64,000 bases of DNA from Flavobacteriaceae bacterium. Its GTDB lineage: Bacteria > Bacteroidota > Bacteroidia > Flavobacteriales > Flavobacteriaceae. Numbering within the stretch: position 1 is the stretch's first letter; the number at the start of each line of letters is the position of its first letter. Location of the stretch: positions 1 through 64,000 of the forward strand of contig JASBUG010000023.1 of the NCBI GenBank assembly GCA_030148025.1, given 5' to 3'. This document shows, piece by piece, positions 27,514 to 35,846 of this stretch. Below the pieces are notes generated by a model. The model was not told the DNA's origin. It saw only the letters and a list, made by a program, of their open reading frames with translations, and ran no database searches. The position numbers were made by a program, and so were the translations under genes.

Positions 27514-27551
27514 CAAATATATAAATTATTTAATGCAATGGTTGTGCAAAT
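27514..27551 (-). promoter_or_regulatory. Czc operon promoter with Fur/Zur-type operator
   Basis: On the minus strand a perfect TATATTTG -7 box (27514-27521) lies just before the small exported protein. The element TAATGCA-ATGGTTG-TGCAAAT (27531-27551, plus strand) covers the region of the -33 box (TTTG at 27547-27550). It matches the palindrome at 16846 in 7 of 7 left-arm bases, the ATGG core and TGCA of the right arm. Confidence 0.6.
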
Positions 27552-27658
27552 TTGTTTAGTAAAAACCAATTAAAACCATTCAGGTTCAAGTTTAGACCAT
27601 TCATCTTTAATTATTACAACTTTGTCAATAAATATTTAAATTAGATGAAATTGATAAT

Positions 27659-28681
27659 TTGAAAACTCTAACAAAAAACATATTATTAAGATTAATAGGC
27701 GTGCCCTTCTTGACGTTTCTGTTGTATGTTTTTGATTGCAGCGACCCCATTTACTATTTCTATCAATTATGTAGTTTTTTTGTGCTATCAATAGTACTCT
27801 GGGAAGGTAATCGATGGATTACTAAAATACTCAATAATCATGTAAAATGGCAAGACAATGTTACAGTTAGAATATTAATTCAAGTTGGAATTAATTTAGT
27901 CTTTACGACATGGATTACTTATTTTTATTCAAAGTGGTTATATTATTTTATTTATGATGGAATCTATCCAATTGAGTCACTGTTCAAACAGTTTTTATTT
28001 ATAACTATTATCATATCCCTTTTATATAATGCTATTTATAGCGGTGAGTATTTCTTTATTAAATGGAAAAAAACTCTTATAGAAGCTGAAGAACTAAAAC
28101 GACAAAATTTAGTTGCTCAATATGAATCCTTAAAAAATTTAATCAACCCTCATTTTCTTTTCAATAGCTTAAATACATTAATAGGGCTAATAAATGACGA
28201 CCAAAAAGTTGCAATTCAATATGGAGAACATTTTTCAAAGGTATATAGGTATTTATTAGACCACAGGGATGATAAGGTTGTTCCTTTACAGGATGAACTA
28301 GAAATAATTAAAAAATTCGTTTTCCTATTTAAAGCAAGGTTTGGGAAAGGATTTGAAGCAAAAATTGACGTGGATAAAAATGTGATGGGTAAATTAATTG
28401 CTCCATTAACATTACAAATGCTTATGGAAAATGCCATAAAACATAATATTATTTCAAATGAAAGCCCTCTTCAAGTTCATATTTTTAATGAAAGTGAAAG
28501 TCGTTTAGTTATTAAAAATAATTTGCAGAAGAAAAATCAGATTGGAAAATCAACAGAACTTGGGTTGGATACCATTAAAAAACGATATCAGTTTATATCA
28601 AATAAAGAAGTTCTTATATCAGAAACGGGAACAGAGTTTATAGTTATAATTCCATTAATTAGTCAAATAATAGAGCCTTGA
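27659..28681 (+). CDS. LytS-type sensor histidine kinase
   Basis: A 340-residue sensor kinase with four membrane helices (about 10-30, 35-50, 75-100, 110-130), a short coiled linker and a His_kinase domain (PF06580 type). Phospho-acceptor His165 is in NLINPHFLFNSLN, followed by MLMENAIKHN and a closing G-L-G-type ATP lid (ELGLDTIKKRY). No ATG gives this frame: the probable start is TTG at 27659, and the nearby ATG at 27645 is out of frame. It overlaps the regulator gene by four bases (TTGA), so the pair is translationally coupled. No ligand is known. Confidence 0.88.
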   Translation: MKTLTKNILLRLIGVPFLTFLLYVFDCSDPIYYFYQLCSFFVLSIVLWEGNRWITKILNNHVKWQDNVTVRILIQVGINLVFTTWITYFYSKWLYYFIYDGIYPIESLFKQFLFITIIISLLYNAIYSGEYFFIKWKKTLIEAEELKRQNLVAQYESLKNLINPHFLFNSLNTLIGLINDDQKVAIQYGEHFSKVYRYLLDHRDDKVVPLQDELEIIKKFVFLFKARFGKGFEAKIDVDKNVMGKLIAPLTLQMLMENAIKHNIISNESPLQVHIFNESESRLVIKNNLQKKNQIGKSTELGLDTIKKRYQFISNKEVLISETGTEFIVIIPLISQIIEP

Positions 28682-29445
28682 AAGTACTTATAATTGAAGA
28701 TGAAATAGTTGCAGCAAATCGAATTAAAGATATGCTGGCTTTATATGATTCTGAAATAGAAGTTATAGAAATTATAGATAATATTGTTTCTGCGGTAAAC
28801 TATATATCAATTGACAAAGAAAAGATTGATTTAATACTTATGGATATTCAATTAGCGGATGGCCTTTGCTTTGAGATATTCGAACAAGTAGAAGTACCAA
28901 TTCCTGTGATTTTCACTACAGCTTATGATGATTATACCTTAAAGGCTTTTAAAGTTAATAGTATAGATTACTTGTTGAAACCTATAGAAAAAGAAGAACT
29001 CTTTAGAGGATTAGAAAAATTAAGAAGTTTGTATAATAGGTCTTCTCATTTAATCAATTTAGATGCTTTAATTCAAACCATTAGTAAAAATGATGAAGCT
29101 TATAAATATAGATTTCTAATAAAAAAACCTACAGGTTACATTCCAATTTCAACCAAAGAAATAGCATATTTTTATTCTGAAGATAAGTTAACTTTTATTA
29201 AAACTTGGGACAACAATAATCATATCTTAGATATGACATTGGAAATGCTTTCGCACAAACTTGACCCGAAAAAGTATTTTAAAATTAGCAGAAGTTTTAT
29301 AGTACATCACCAAGCAGTTGAAGAAATAAAATTCCATTTGAATAATAGATTACTATTAAGATTGAAGCCATCTATTAATAAGGATGTTTTTGTGAGTAGA
29401 AATAGCTGTAAACTCTTCAAAAATTGGATGAAAAGCGAGTCATGA
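28678..29445 (+). CDS. LytTR-family response regulator
   Basis: A 255-residue regulator. Residues 1-120 are a receiver domain with Asp56 (LILMDIQLADG), acidic pocket E7/D8 (IIEDE) and the Thr/Lys pair in FTTAYDD and LLKPIEK. Residues about 140-255 are a LytTR DNA-binding domain (YRFLIKKPTGYIPI, ITRSF-like KISRSFIVHH). It starts with TTG inside the kinase stop. It probably controls a nearby promoter, such as that of the exported cysteine-rich protein that follows, but no binding site was identified. Confidence 0.88.
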   Translation: MKVLIIEDEIVAANRIKDMLALYDSEIEVIEIIDNIVSAVNYISIDKEKIDLILMDIQLADGLCFEIFEQVEVPIPVIFTTAYDDYTLKAFKVNSIDYLLKPIEKEELFRGLEKLRSLYNRSSHLINLDALIQTISKNDEAYKYRFLIKKPTGYIPISTKEIAYFYSEDKLTFIKTWDNNNHILDMTLEMLSHKLDPKKYFKISRSFIVHHQAVEEIKFHLNNRLLLRLKPSINKDVFVSRNSCKLFKNWMKSES

Positions 29446-29542
29446 TTACAATTCATCATTAATCAAACACCATCCATCCGAATTGTGTTCCTGTCAAATG
29501 ATTTAATACATAAATTTAAGTATTAATCAAAAAATATTTGCC

Positions 29543-30451
29543 ATGATAAAGAAAACAAGATTAATTTTATTTGGAACTATATTTGCTGTAATGGGCACTA
29601 TTTATGCCTTTACAGGATTTAATTGTGAAAACTCATGTGCTCAACTGTTAGCTTTAGGTAACGAATGTCCTGGATGCCAGTTAGGGGAAGAATGTTTAAA
29701 TTTAGATTCATCAGATTTTATCTATGTATCTGAACCAATATTAAATTTTGCGATGTCTACAGAGAGCACAATAGAGAACATGGAAGATAAGGACATATCA
29801 TTTTTCCATGTTCCATTAGTATGTAATGCTGCTCCAACTATAGGTTGTGGTAGTCGAGCAAAACCCGTTTTAAAGAGTTTTGAAAGTTCATCAAATGTAA
29901 AAGAAGCCTGGTTGAACAAATCGGGAACTGTTATTGCAATCGTTTGGAAGAATGGAATTGATATTGACAATAAGAAGAAAACTGTAAACACCATTTTTTC
30001 TGAACATAGTTTAAATGTGTCAGAAGTAAATTCTGAGGAATATGCTTCTAACACCAAGTCGTTTGAAGCAAATGAAGGTTGGCTCAAAGGAACCGAAGTT
30101 GATAAATTAAGCAAAGAAGAAGCGGCAATTTTTGCAGCAAGAATCACAAAAACCATTGAAGACAACACAGATATTAATTCCACCCATTTAGAAAAAATAG
30201 AACAAAAAATCAGTGATGGCTTTTATGATTTTTTTATAAATTATAAATCATTGAATGATTTAGGAAATCCAAATTCATATAAATCTATTCTTAAGAATGT
30301 GATTGATTATGGTAATCAATTAGTAGGAAAAGATGTTATGCCATCTATTGCAACCCTATGGGAGTCTTGTTCAAATATTTCCAATACATCGAAGAGCTGT
30401 TGTGATACTGGTAAAAGTTGTTCTACATCATGTAAAGGTACAGATGGATAA
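29543..30451 (+). CDS. Cysteine-rich exported protein of unknown function
   Basis: A 302-residue protein with a signal or anchor (residues 6-24). Cysteine clusters lie at both ends: CENSCAQLLALGNECPGCQLGEEC after the signal, VCNAAPTIGCG near residue 95, and a tail with SKSCCDTGKSCSTSCKG. The centre is acidic and mostly helical. No family is recognised. The cysteine spacing looks like metal or disulfide chemistry, and the gene sits between a LytS/LytTR pair and two mercury modules. A role in thiol-reactive metal resistance is plausible only by context. Confidence 0.72.
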   Translation: MIKKTRLILFGTIFAVMGTIYAFTGFNCENSCAQLLALGNECPGCQLGEECLNLDSSDFIYVSEPILNFAMSTESTIENMEDKDISFFHVPLVCNAAPTIGCGSRAKPVLKSFESSSNVKEAWLNKSGTVIAIVWKNGIDIDNKKKTVNTIFSEHSLNVSEVNSEEYASNTKSFEANEGWLKGTEVDKLSKEEAAIFAARITKTIEDNTDINSTHLEKIEQKISDGFYDFFINYKSLNDLGNPNSYKSILKNVIDYGNQLVGKDVMPSIATLWESCSNISNTSKSCCDTGKSCSTSCKGTDG

Positions 30452-30562
30452 AACCCTTAGGTTAGTTATATATAAAATGTAAAGTTAACGGCTTCTATAT
30501 TAGATAATATTTAAATTAGGAGCTTTTTACTTAAAACAATCAACCAATCAACCCTATTATTT

Positions 30563-31024
30563 TTGACAAACTCGAACAGAATAATAACCAAAACACGTCC
30601 TATTGGTCGTTTACTTAGATTAGCTTTAGGAGTCTTTTTTGTGACAGAAGTAGTGCCTGTTTATTTAGAAGTAACTTTTGAAGGAATGTTAATCAGGTTG
30701 GGATGGGCTTTAGCTCTATTTATTTTTTACATTTTACTGCATTATATTATATTAAAATTTGAACTGCAGATAAATACAGTCGCTGGAGCAATATTAGCGT
30801 TTGCACCTTTTTTGGCTGTATTTTTTATAGGGTATGGTGGCCCAGCAGCTACTGGAGCTCTTACCTTTATCGCTGTTTCGTTGATATTGGCAGCTATCAG
30901 GAGCGACTCAGGATGTGAAGTTATGTCAGTTCCATCTGCATTAACAGGAAATCATACTCATCTTTGTTGCTTATTATTCTCTCCAATTGATTGGTGTGAA
31001 AATAAGTTTAGAAATAATGAATAG
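30563..31024 (+). CDS. Small multi-pass membrane protein
   Basis: A 153-residue protein beginning at TTG (30563), with about four predicted membrane helices (15-40, 45-65, 75-95, 97-110) and a C-terminal tail containing NHTHLCCLLFSPIDWCEN. The Cys-Cys and Cys near the end, together with His, could bind metal or join a disulfide. No family is assigned with confidence. The stop overlaps the next gene's ATG region by eight bases, so the two are probably co-translated. Confidence 0.68.
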   Translation: MTNSNRIITKTRPIGRLLRLALGVFFVTEVVPVYLEVTFEGMLIRLGWALALFIFYILLHYIILKFELQINTVAGAILAFAPFLAVFFIGYGGPAATGALTFIAVSLILAAIRSDSGCEVMSVPSALTGNHTHLCCLLFSPIDWCENKFRNNE

Positions 31025-31679
31025 ACCAGCACTATTTGATTTAATAATGTTACTGTTCACCTTTATTGGTTCATGGTATTTAAAATCATATTTGTCTATA
31101 GAGTTTCAAGGTGCCTTTATCATTGTTGTTATGAGTATTGTAGCTTCACTAATCTTAAAGATTAGGCATCTTTCATTTAAGGATATTGGGTTTATAAAAC
31201 GAGGTTTTGATAAGGGTTTATTCAAAGAAGTATTCTATATATCCCTATTAATCTTTGCCGTTCAGTTTATAGGAATATTAATCACAACACCTCTATATGG
31301 AAGTCCTGAATCAGGTAATGCAGTTACACACCAACCAACAACTCTTATTGGATTTCTACTTGATATTTTGGTCATGGTTTGGATTGTTACCGCAATTGGC
31401 GAAGAGTTTATTTTTAGAGGGATAGTACTAAACAGATTAAAGGTCTTATTTAGAAATTCCAATTCAAATTTAAACATTGCTTTAATATCAGGAATCCAAG
31501 CAATTTGGTTTGGTTTGGGTCATCAAAGTCAAGGAATTTCAGGAATTATTATAACAGGACTAATAGGTTTTGCCCTTGGAATTTATGTTCTTAAAAATAC
31601 AAAACTTGGATTATGGCCTGTAATTATTGCTCATGGTCTTATTGATACCATTGTACTTACTATAAATTTCATAAAATAG
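31017..31679 (+). CDS. CPBP-family intramembrane metalloprotease
   Basis: A protein of about 220 residues from ATG 31017 (MNRPALFDLIMLL). The longer TTG start at 30987 is less convincing. It is a multi-pass membrane protein with the CPBP (CAAX protease and bacteriocin-processing) motifs: EEFIFRGIV supplies the E-E-x-x-x-R pair, then GLGHQSQG and IAHGLIDT give the two histidine motifs. Such enzymes cut membrane-bound peptides or process secreted ones. The target here is unknown; the preceding membrane protein is one candidate. The overlap with its stop suggests coupling. Confidence 0.85.
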   Translation: MNRPALFDLIMLLFTFIGSWYLKSYLSIEFQGAFIIVVMSIVASLILKIRHLSFKDIGFIKRGFDKGLFKEVFYISLLIFAVQFIGILITTPLYGSPESGNAVTHQPTTLIGFLLDILVMVWIVTAIGEEFIFRGIVLNRLKVLFRNSNSNLNIALISGIQAIWFGLGHQSQGISGIIITGLIGFALGIYVLKNTKLGLWPVIIAHGLIDTIVLTINFIK

Positions 31680-31687
31680 TAAATGGA

Positions 31688-32512
31688 TTATTCATTAAAT
31701 ACTGAAATAGATTTTCCCTTATAATTCACAACATACATTTTATCATTTACAATTTCTATATCTGTTGGTTGATTATATTTATCGGAAAGAGTTTGTAAAA
31801 GTTTACCATTTAAATCGTAAATCAATATTCTATTACCCTCAAAATCTGCAATAATAATTTGGGTATCTGTTACTTTTACTCCTGTAGCTACTTTTATGTT
31901 TTCATTCCAACCAATCATTTTTACATAATTGCCTTCAAAATCAAAAACCTGAACACGATTGTTATAAGCATCCGCAACATAAATTAATTCATTCTTTATT
32001 TCAACATCTGTTGGATAATATAACTCCCCATCATTATGTCCTTCTTTCCCAATAATCGCAACCTTATCGTATTGTTGTAAAATAATTCTATGATTATAAA
32101 AATCGGCAATAGCAACAGTATTTCCATCAACAGATATTCCTCCAATTGCATCAGTATTTTCTTTTAATGCAAGCATTGAAACATTTCTATTTTCAATAAT
32201 TTTTACTGCATCTGAAGTAAATTCGGGAACATAGATTTTATCTTTTTGAATTGCAATGTGCATTGGACGTTGAAAACCGTCAAAAGATTCAATGGTTTTT
32301 CCGTCAAGGTCAATTTTAACAATACGGTTATTGTCTACATCTGAAAGCCATAAGAAATTACCTTGTGCAACAATACCGATGGGTGAAATATTCCCTAACT
32401 GAATTTCCTTGCTAAATTTCCAGCTTGTGGACTCCTTTTTCTTTTTCTTATTTTCAGAACATCCCGAAATTACAATCAATCCAATAAGAAAAGATATTAT
32501 CCTAATTTTCAT
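31688..32512 (-). CDS. NHL-repeat lipoprotein
   Basis: A 274-residue lipoprotein with lipobox VISGCSE near residue 18, followed by a six-bladed beta-propeller made of NHL-type repeats. Repeat units show I-V-K-I-D-L-D-G-K, V-A-I-A-D-F-Y-N-H-R-I, Y-V-A-D-A-Y-N-N-R-V-Q-V-F-D and I-I-A-D-F-E-G-N-R-I. The fold binds proteins or small molecules. It is the last gene of the first mercury-type module and overlaps the HMA protein by 11 bases. Its role in metal resistance is unknown. Confidence 0.85.
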   Translation of the reverse strand: MKIRIISFLIGLIVISGCSENKKKKKESTSWKFSKEIQLGNISPIGIVAQGNFLWLSDVDNNRIVKIDLDGKTIESFDGFQRPMHIAIQKDKIYVPEFTSDAVKIIENRNVSMLALKENTDAIGGISVDGNTVAIADFYNHRIILQQYDKVAIIGKEGHNDGELYYPTDVEIKNELIYVADAYNNRVQVFDFEGNYVKMIGWNENIKVATGVKVTDTQIIIADFEGNRILIYDLNGKLLQTLSDKYNQPTDIEIVNDKMYVVNYKGKSISVFNE

Positions 32513-32852
32513 CCTTTAAATTAAAAGGTTTTTTCGAAAAAACGACACTACTTGGTGTGAAACCAGCATCAGTAACAATTTTTTCTAGAGTTTCCTTTGT
32601 TGGTTTTTGTGATGTGAGAGTGGTTAAATATGCCAATCCTTCCTCAACATCTATTTTAATGGTTTCAATGCCTTTTAGTTCTTTCAATTTTTTTTCCAAA
32701 CCATAAGCACAAAATGGGCAAGCTAATCCTTTTACTTCAACTTTTACATAAGTAATTTCGTTTGAACTAGTTTGTGCATTAGTTGTTGACAATGAAAAGA
32801 AAAAAATTAGAGATAGTACTAATAAACCTGTATGTTTAACTGTGTTTTTCAT
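32502..32852 (-). CDS. Periplasmic HMA (MerP-like) protein
   Basis: A 116-residue secreted protein with signal peptide ending T-T-N-A-Q and an HMA domain with the motif G-L-A-C-P-F-C-A-Y-G-L (Cys about 43 and 46). The CPFC spacing and the following K-K-L-K-E-L-K-G-I are typical of MerP-like soluble carriers in this phylum. It could collect Hg(II) or another soft metal and hand it to the MerTP transporter encoded two genes upstream. The ending is extended beyond the HMA core. Specificity is inferred. Confidence 0.82.
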   Translation of the reverse strand: MKNTVKHTGLLVLSLIFFFSLSTTNAQTSSNEITYVKVEVKGLACPFCAYGLEKKLKELKGIETIKIDVEEGLAYLTTLTSQKPTKETLEKIVTDAGFTPSSVVFSKKPFNLKDEN

Positions 32853-32862
32853 GATTTTTATT

Positions 32863-33636
32863 TTAATTGATTAAGAATCGTGTACCCAATAAAACCATAT
32901 AATTTGTTTTATTAGTCGTTATGTTATCTTGAACTATCGGAATCTGAAAACTGGTTTCGAAAAGTATACGTCTTCCAGGAATAAATTGAAACCCTGGTGA
33001 TATAAAGACCGTGTGAACTTTAGGGTCAAACACATAATTACCATTAAACTCTAAAAAGGTATTAAGTTGTTTTTGAGGGTATTTATGGGGTAATAATGGT
33101 ACGCCTACAGAAAAATTATAGATGAAATTGTCTGACATATTTTTGTTGGTAATGTTATATCCAAAATCAGTATAAAGCCCTATTTTAGTTGTTAATTTCC
33201 CGATTACAATCCCAATGTAGGTTTGATAAAGCCCCGAACCAATGGTAGAGCTTGACGATGTTTTTCCCGTAGGAAACGTTTGTTTAATTAAACCTAAAAT
33301 TCTAAAGGTTTTAGCTTTGCCATCTTTTTTATAAAGTTGGTATTTGGCAAATACAGTCATATCTGCAAAACCTCCAGTCGTTCTTGAATCTTTAGGTGTT
33401 ATAAGTTTAAAAGGGAATATGGCTCCTACTTGAAACTTTGATGTAATATTATAAGGAATGCCAATGGGTTGCACATAAATAGTTACATTTTCTTTTGAAA
33501 TGAACTTACCAAAAGTTCTGACACCATTACCTTCCAATCCAAGCATAATGGGCGTTTCAGTTGTAATTGGTGGTCCTTGAGCAAACACATTTAAGGTAAA
33601 AAAAATACCCAATGTTATTATAGCCAATCTATTCAT
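32863..33636 (-). CDS. Outer-membrane beta-barrel protein
   Basis: A 257-residue protein with a signal peptide (ending LNVFAQ) and amphipathic strands with aromatic ends throughout. GFADMTVFAKYQLYKKDGK and L-I-K-Q-T-F-P-T-G-K resemble the MetA-like outer-membrane family of putative transporters. The frame overlaps MerTP by eight bases, so it belongs to the mercury module. It may let substrates cross the outer membrane. No ligand is known, and the family name says little about function. Confidence 0.75.
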   Translation of the reverse strand: MNRLAIITLGIFFTLNVFAQGPPITTETPIMLGLEGNGVRTFGKFISKENVTIYVQPIGIPYNITSKFQVGAIFPFKLITPKDSRTTGGFADMTVFAKYQLYKKDGKAKTFRILGLIKQTFPTGKTSSSSTIGSGLYQTYIGIVIGKLTTKIGLYTDFGYNITNKNMSDNFIYNFSVGVPLLPHKYPQKQLNTFLEFNGNYVFDPKVHTVFISPGFQFIPGRRILFETSFQIPIVQDNITTNKTNYMVLLGTRFLIN

Positions 33637-34252
33637 CAGTTTTGTATTTAATTATGTATCCTTTTGATTTAATCACTTCTTTTATTTCACTGGCACTTGT
33701 TTTTGTAGAGTCAAATTTTATTTCAGAAGCTCCTTTTATGTGAGAAGTGTTGATTCCTAAAATTCCGTCCAATTTGTTCACAGAATGATTGATATTTTCT
33801 TCACAACCAGAACATACCATCCCTTCAACATTCAACTTTAAAGATTGAATATGTGTATTATTTGTTGCAACAATTCCTTTTGTGACTGTTGGGTGAAATA
33901 TTTGTGGGTAATAAGAAACCAATGTCATCACAATAACAAACACAGCGACCAACCACAAATTGAATTTCGATTTAAAAAAGGATAATTTATTAGTTTCACA
34001 GTTGCCACAATCGGCCACCTTCTTTTTTTTATAAACTTGATAAAAAGCTAAACTCAATGACAAAAATGCAATGACCAACAGATATGGTTTCAAGGTATTG
34101 AGCCAAGAGAAATAGGCAGAACTTCCACTGATTCCAGCAACTCCCGTTAGCAATAATGGTCCCCAACAACAAAGCTTTAAAGAAACTGCTGAAAGCATGG
34201 CAGTTCCTATTGATGCCTTTTTGTTCAATTTAATAATTGCCATACCTAACAA
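33629..34252 (-). CDS. merTP: MerTP-type mercuric transport protein
   Basis: A 207-residue fusion of a MerT-like membrane part and a MerP-like HMA domain. The N-terminal helix carries the MerT Cys-Cys pair (SLKLCCWGPLL, about residues 28-29), with three to four membrane segments and an internal CGNC loop; the C-terminus has G-M-V-C-S-G-C. It would take up Hg(II) for intracellular reduction or handling. It overlaps the thioredoxin-like gene by seven bases. A second, similar MerTP is at 39002; this one lies in an operon without a MerA, unless it shares the downstream gene's product. Confidence 0.85.
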   Translation of the reverse strand: MLGMAIIKLNKKASIGTAMLSAVSLKLCCWGPLLLTGVAGISGSSAYFSWLNTLKPYLLVIAFLSLSLAFYQVYKKKKVADCGNCETNKLSFFKSKFNLWLVAVFVIVMTLVSYYPQIFHPTVTKGIVATNNTHIQSLKLNVEGMVCSGCEENINHSVNKLDGILGINTSHIKGASEIKFDSTKTSASEIKEVIKSKGYIIKYKTDE

Positions 34253-34515
34253 CTTCCTATTCCTGCATTTACCAAATCATCTTTTGTGATTTCTATATTT
34301 TTGCAACAATCCAAAAGTTTTCCGTTAATAGCAACCGCAGGAACTCTTTTGACCCCATATTCTTTCATTTTTGAAACACAGATTTTACTTTCACATTGCT
34401 CGGACAGATTATGAAGTGTGATTTCACAGTCCTTTCCCATCGTCTCTTTTACTAATTGCACCACAGGCTCACATACTGGGCAACCTGCTGTAAAAATCTC
34501 GATTTGTCGCTTCAT
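34246..34515 (-). CDS. Small thioredoxin/glutaredoxin-fold protein
   Basis: An 89-residue protein with redox motif C-P-V-C near residues 12-15 (FTAGCPVCEPVV), a cis-proline position at RVPAVAING and extra cysteines (EQCESKIC, LDCCKN, final SC). This is the size of minimal thioredoxin-fold proteins. It is the first gene after the operator at 34562 and just upstream of MerTP. It may transfer soft metal or keep thiols reduced during Hg uptake. That role is inferred from operon position. Confidence 0.8.
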   Translation of the reverse strand: MKRQIEIFTAGCPVCEPVVQLVKETMGKDCEITLHNLSEQCESKICVSKMKEYGVKRVPAVAINGKLLDCCKNIEITKDDLVNAGIGSC

Positions 34516-34544
34516 CTTATTTTAAGTTTAAATTTATAATAGAA

Positions 34545-34578
34545 CAAAGATGAGAACGGCAGGTAGGGGGTCACCAAA
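34545..34578 (-). promoter_or_regulatory. Promoter with CsoR-family operator-like G-tract
   Basis: On the minus strand a TTTG -33 box (34575-34578) and a CATCTTTG -7 box (34545-34552, one mismatch to TAnnTTTG) are 22 bases apart. Between them is GGTGACCCCCTACC (34562-34575), a G/C tract flanked by GGT and ACC arms. This form recalls CsoR/RcnR operators and lies directly after the CsoR-like gene. Confidence 0.55.
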
Positions 34579-34584
34579 CTTTTT

Positions 34585-34971
34585 TTAATCTTTTTTTTCG
34601 TTGTAGTCTTTTAATCTGGTTTCAATGGTTTGGACTTCTTTTAACTTGTTAGTCAAATCAGATAATTCCAACCTAGGAAATTCACTTTTTAAATATTCAA
34701 TTTTATCTTCATTACCACAATTTCCTGGGCAAGAGTCCACAGCCTTAACAATTCCAATGGCAAGCGCTTTTCTATAGACCTCATCTAATAACAAATAATG
34801 TGCTTTTTGAATACCTTTATCAATGGATTTGAACTGTATGTTTATTTGTTCAGGGTCTTTTCCCTCATCAAGCATTTTAACTATGCCATTGATTTGACCG
34901 CTTAATGTTTTTAATCTGGTTTTAATATCTAAAATCAAATCGGAAGGTAATTTTTGTGTGTCCTTTTTCAT
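34585..34971 (-). CDS. CsoR/RcnR-family metal-sensing repressor
   Basis: A 128-residue all-helical repressor with the DUF156 core (ILDIKTRLKTLSGQINGIVKMLDEG...). The usual CsoR copper ligands are not visible: the Cys36 position is D/P (EGKDPEQ) and the second helix has AHYLLLDEVYRKA in place of H...xC. Instead a C-terminal CPGNCG motif (about residues 78-83) could bind metal. It overlaps the upstream cation transporter by four bases and precedes the operator at 34562. It probably regulates the mercury-type module, but not by the classical copper mechanism. Confidence 0.8.
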   Translation of the reverse strand: MKKDTQKLPSDLILDIKTRLKTLSGQINGIVKMLDEGKDPEQINIQFKSIDKGIQKAHYLLLDEVYRKALAIGIVKAVDSCPGNCGNEDKIEYLKSEFPRLELSDLTNKLKEVQTIETRLKDYNEKKD

Positions 34972-35762
34972 TTCCCAAGTTTTAATATTCTTATAGCTCC
35001 TTGGATTACCAAAACAAAAACGATTGTACCAATAATCAAATCAGGTTTTCCTGAATTTAACCAATTCACTAAAAGCCCTGCTGTTATAACTCCTAAATTG
35101 ATAATCACATCATTTGAAGTGAAAATCATACTTGCTTTTATATGAGCTTCTTCTTTGCTTTTTGACTTTTGCATTATATACAAACAAATTCCATTTGCGA
35201 TAAGGGCAAATACTGAAATAATAATCATCGTTGAAAAATCAGGAAGCTGCTCTTCCCCTATAATTCGTCTTAATATTTCCACAAAGCCAATAACTGCAAG
35301 TCCAATTTGAAAATATCCAGCAAGTTTGGCTATTTTTTTCTTTTTGATTAGAGTTCCTCCAACCGCAAAAAGACTTATACCATAAACAAACGAATCTGCT
35401 AACATATCCAAGCTGTCTGCTACAAGACCCATTGATTTTGAAATCAGCCCTGTTGTCATTTCAATAATGAAAAAGATGAAATTTATGACGAGAACTGACC
35501 AAAGCAGTTTCTTTTGATTAGAATTTTCTTTGAAGTTAGCTTGAAGAGTTTGCTCGGTAGAAAGTTTTTTTCCTCCCAATTTCAATTCGATAATAGATTG
35601 TTCAATTTCGTCAATCTGACCATTGTGAAATACAGTTAGTTTTCTATCAGGAATATCAAAATCAAGGTTTTTAATACTTGAAATTCCTTCCAATTTCATT
35701 CGGATTAAATTTTCTTCCGAAGGGCAGTCCATTTTGGAAATTTCAAATATTGTTTTTCGCAT
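34968..35762 (-). CDS. Cation transporter with N-terminal DCPSEE metal-binding domain
   Basis: A 264-residue protein. Residues 1-75 are an HMA-like fold with the soft-metal motif M-D-C-P-S-E-E. Residues 85-264 form a cation diffusion facilitator-like membrane domain with six helices. DSLDMLADS gives Asp119 and Asp123 for the TM2 site. In TM5 the usual histidine of HxxxD is replaced (F-T-S-N-D), so one metal ligand is missing. It heads the operon with the CsoR-like repressor. Export of a soft metal is inferred; both the fusion and the variant site are unusual for ordinary zinc CDFs. Confidence 0.78.
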   Translation of the reverse strand: MRKTIFEISKMDCPSEENLIRMKLEGISSIKNLDFDIPDRKLTVFHNGQIDEIEQSIIELKLGGKKLSTEQTLQANFKENSNQKKLLWSVLVINFIFFIIEMTTGLISKSMGLVADSLDMLADSFVYGISLFAVGGTLIKKKKIAKLAGYFQIGLAVIGFVEILRRIIGEEQLPDFSTMIIISVFALIANGICLYIMQKSKSKEEAHIKASMIFTSNDVIINLGVITAGLLVNWLNSGKPDLIIGTIVFVLVIQGAIRILKLGK

Positions 35763-35846
35763 TCTTTTTTATAATTTAACTCGTAACAGTTTAGTTCTAA
35801 CTAGTTCTTATTAAATGCAATTGCTCCTTATTTAAGAGGCTTTACT

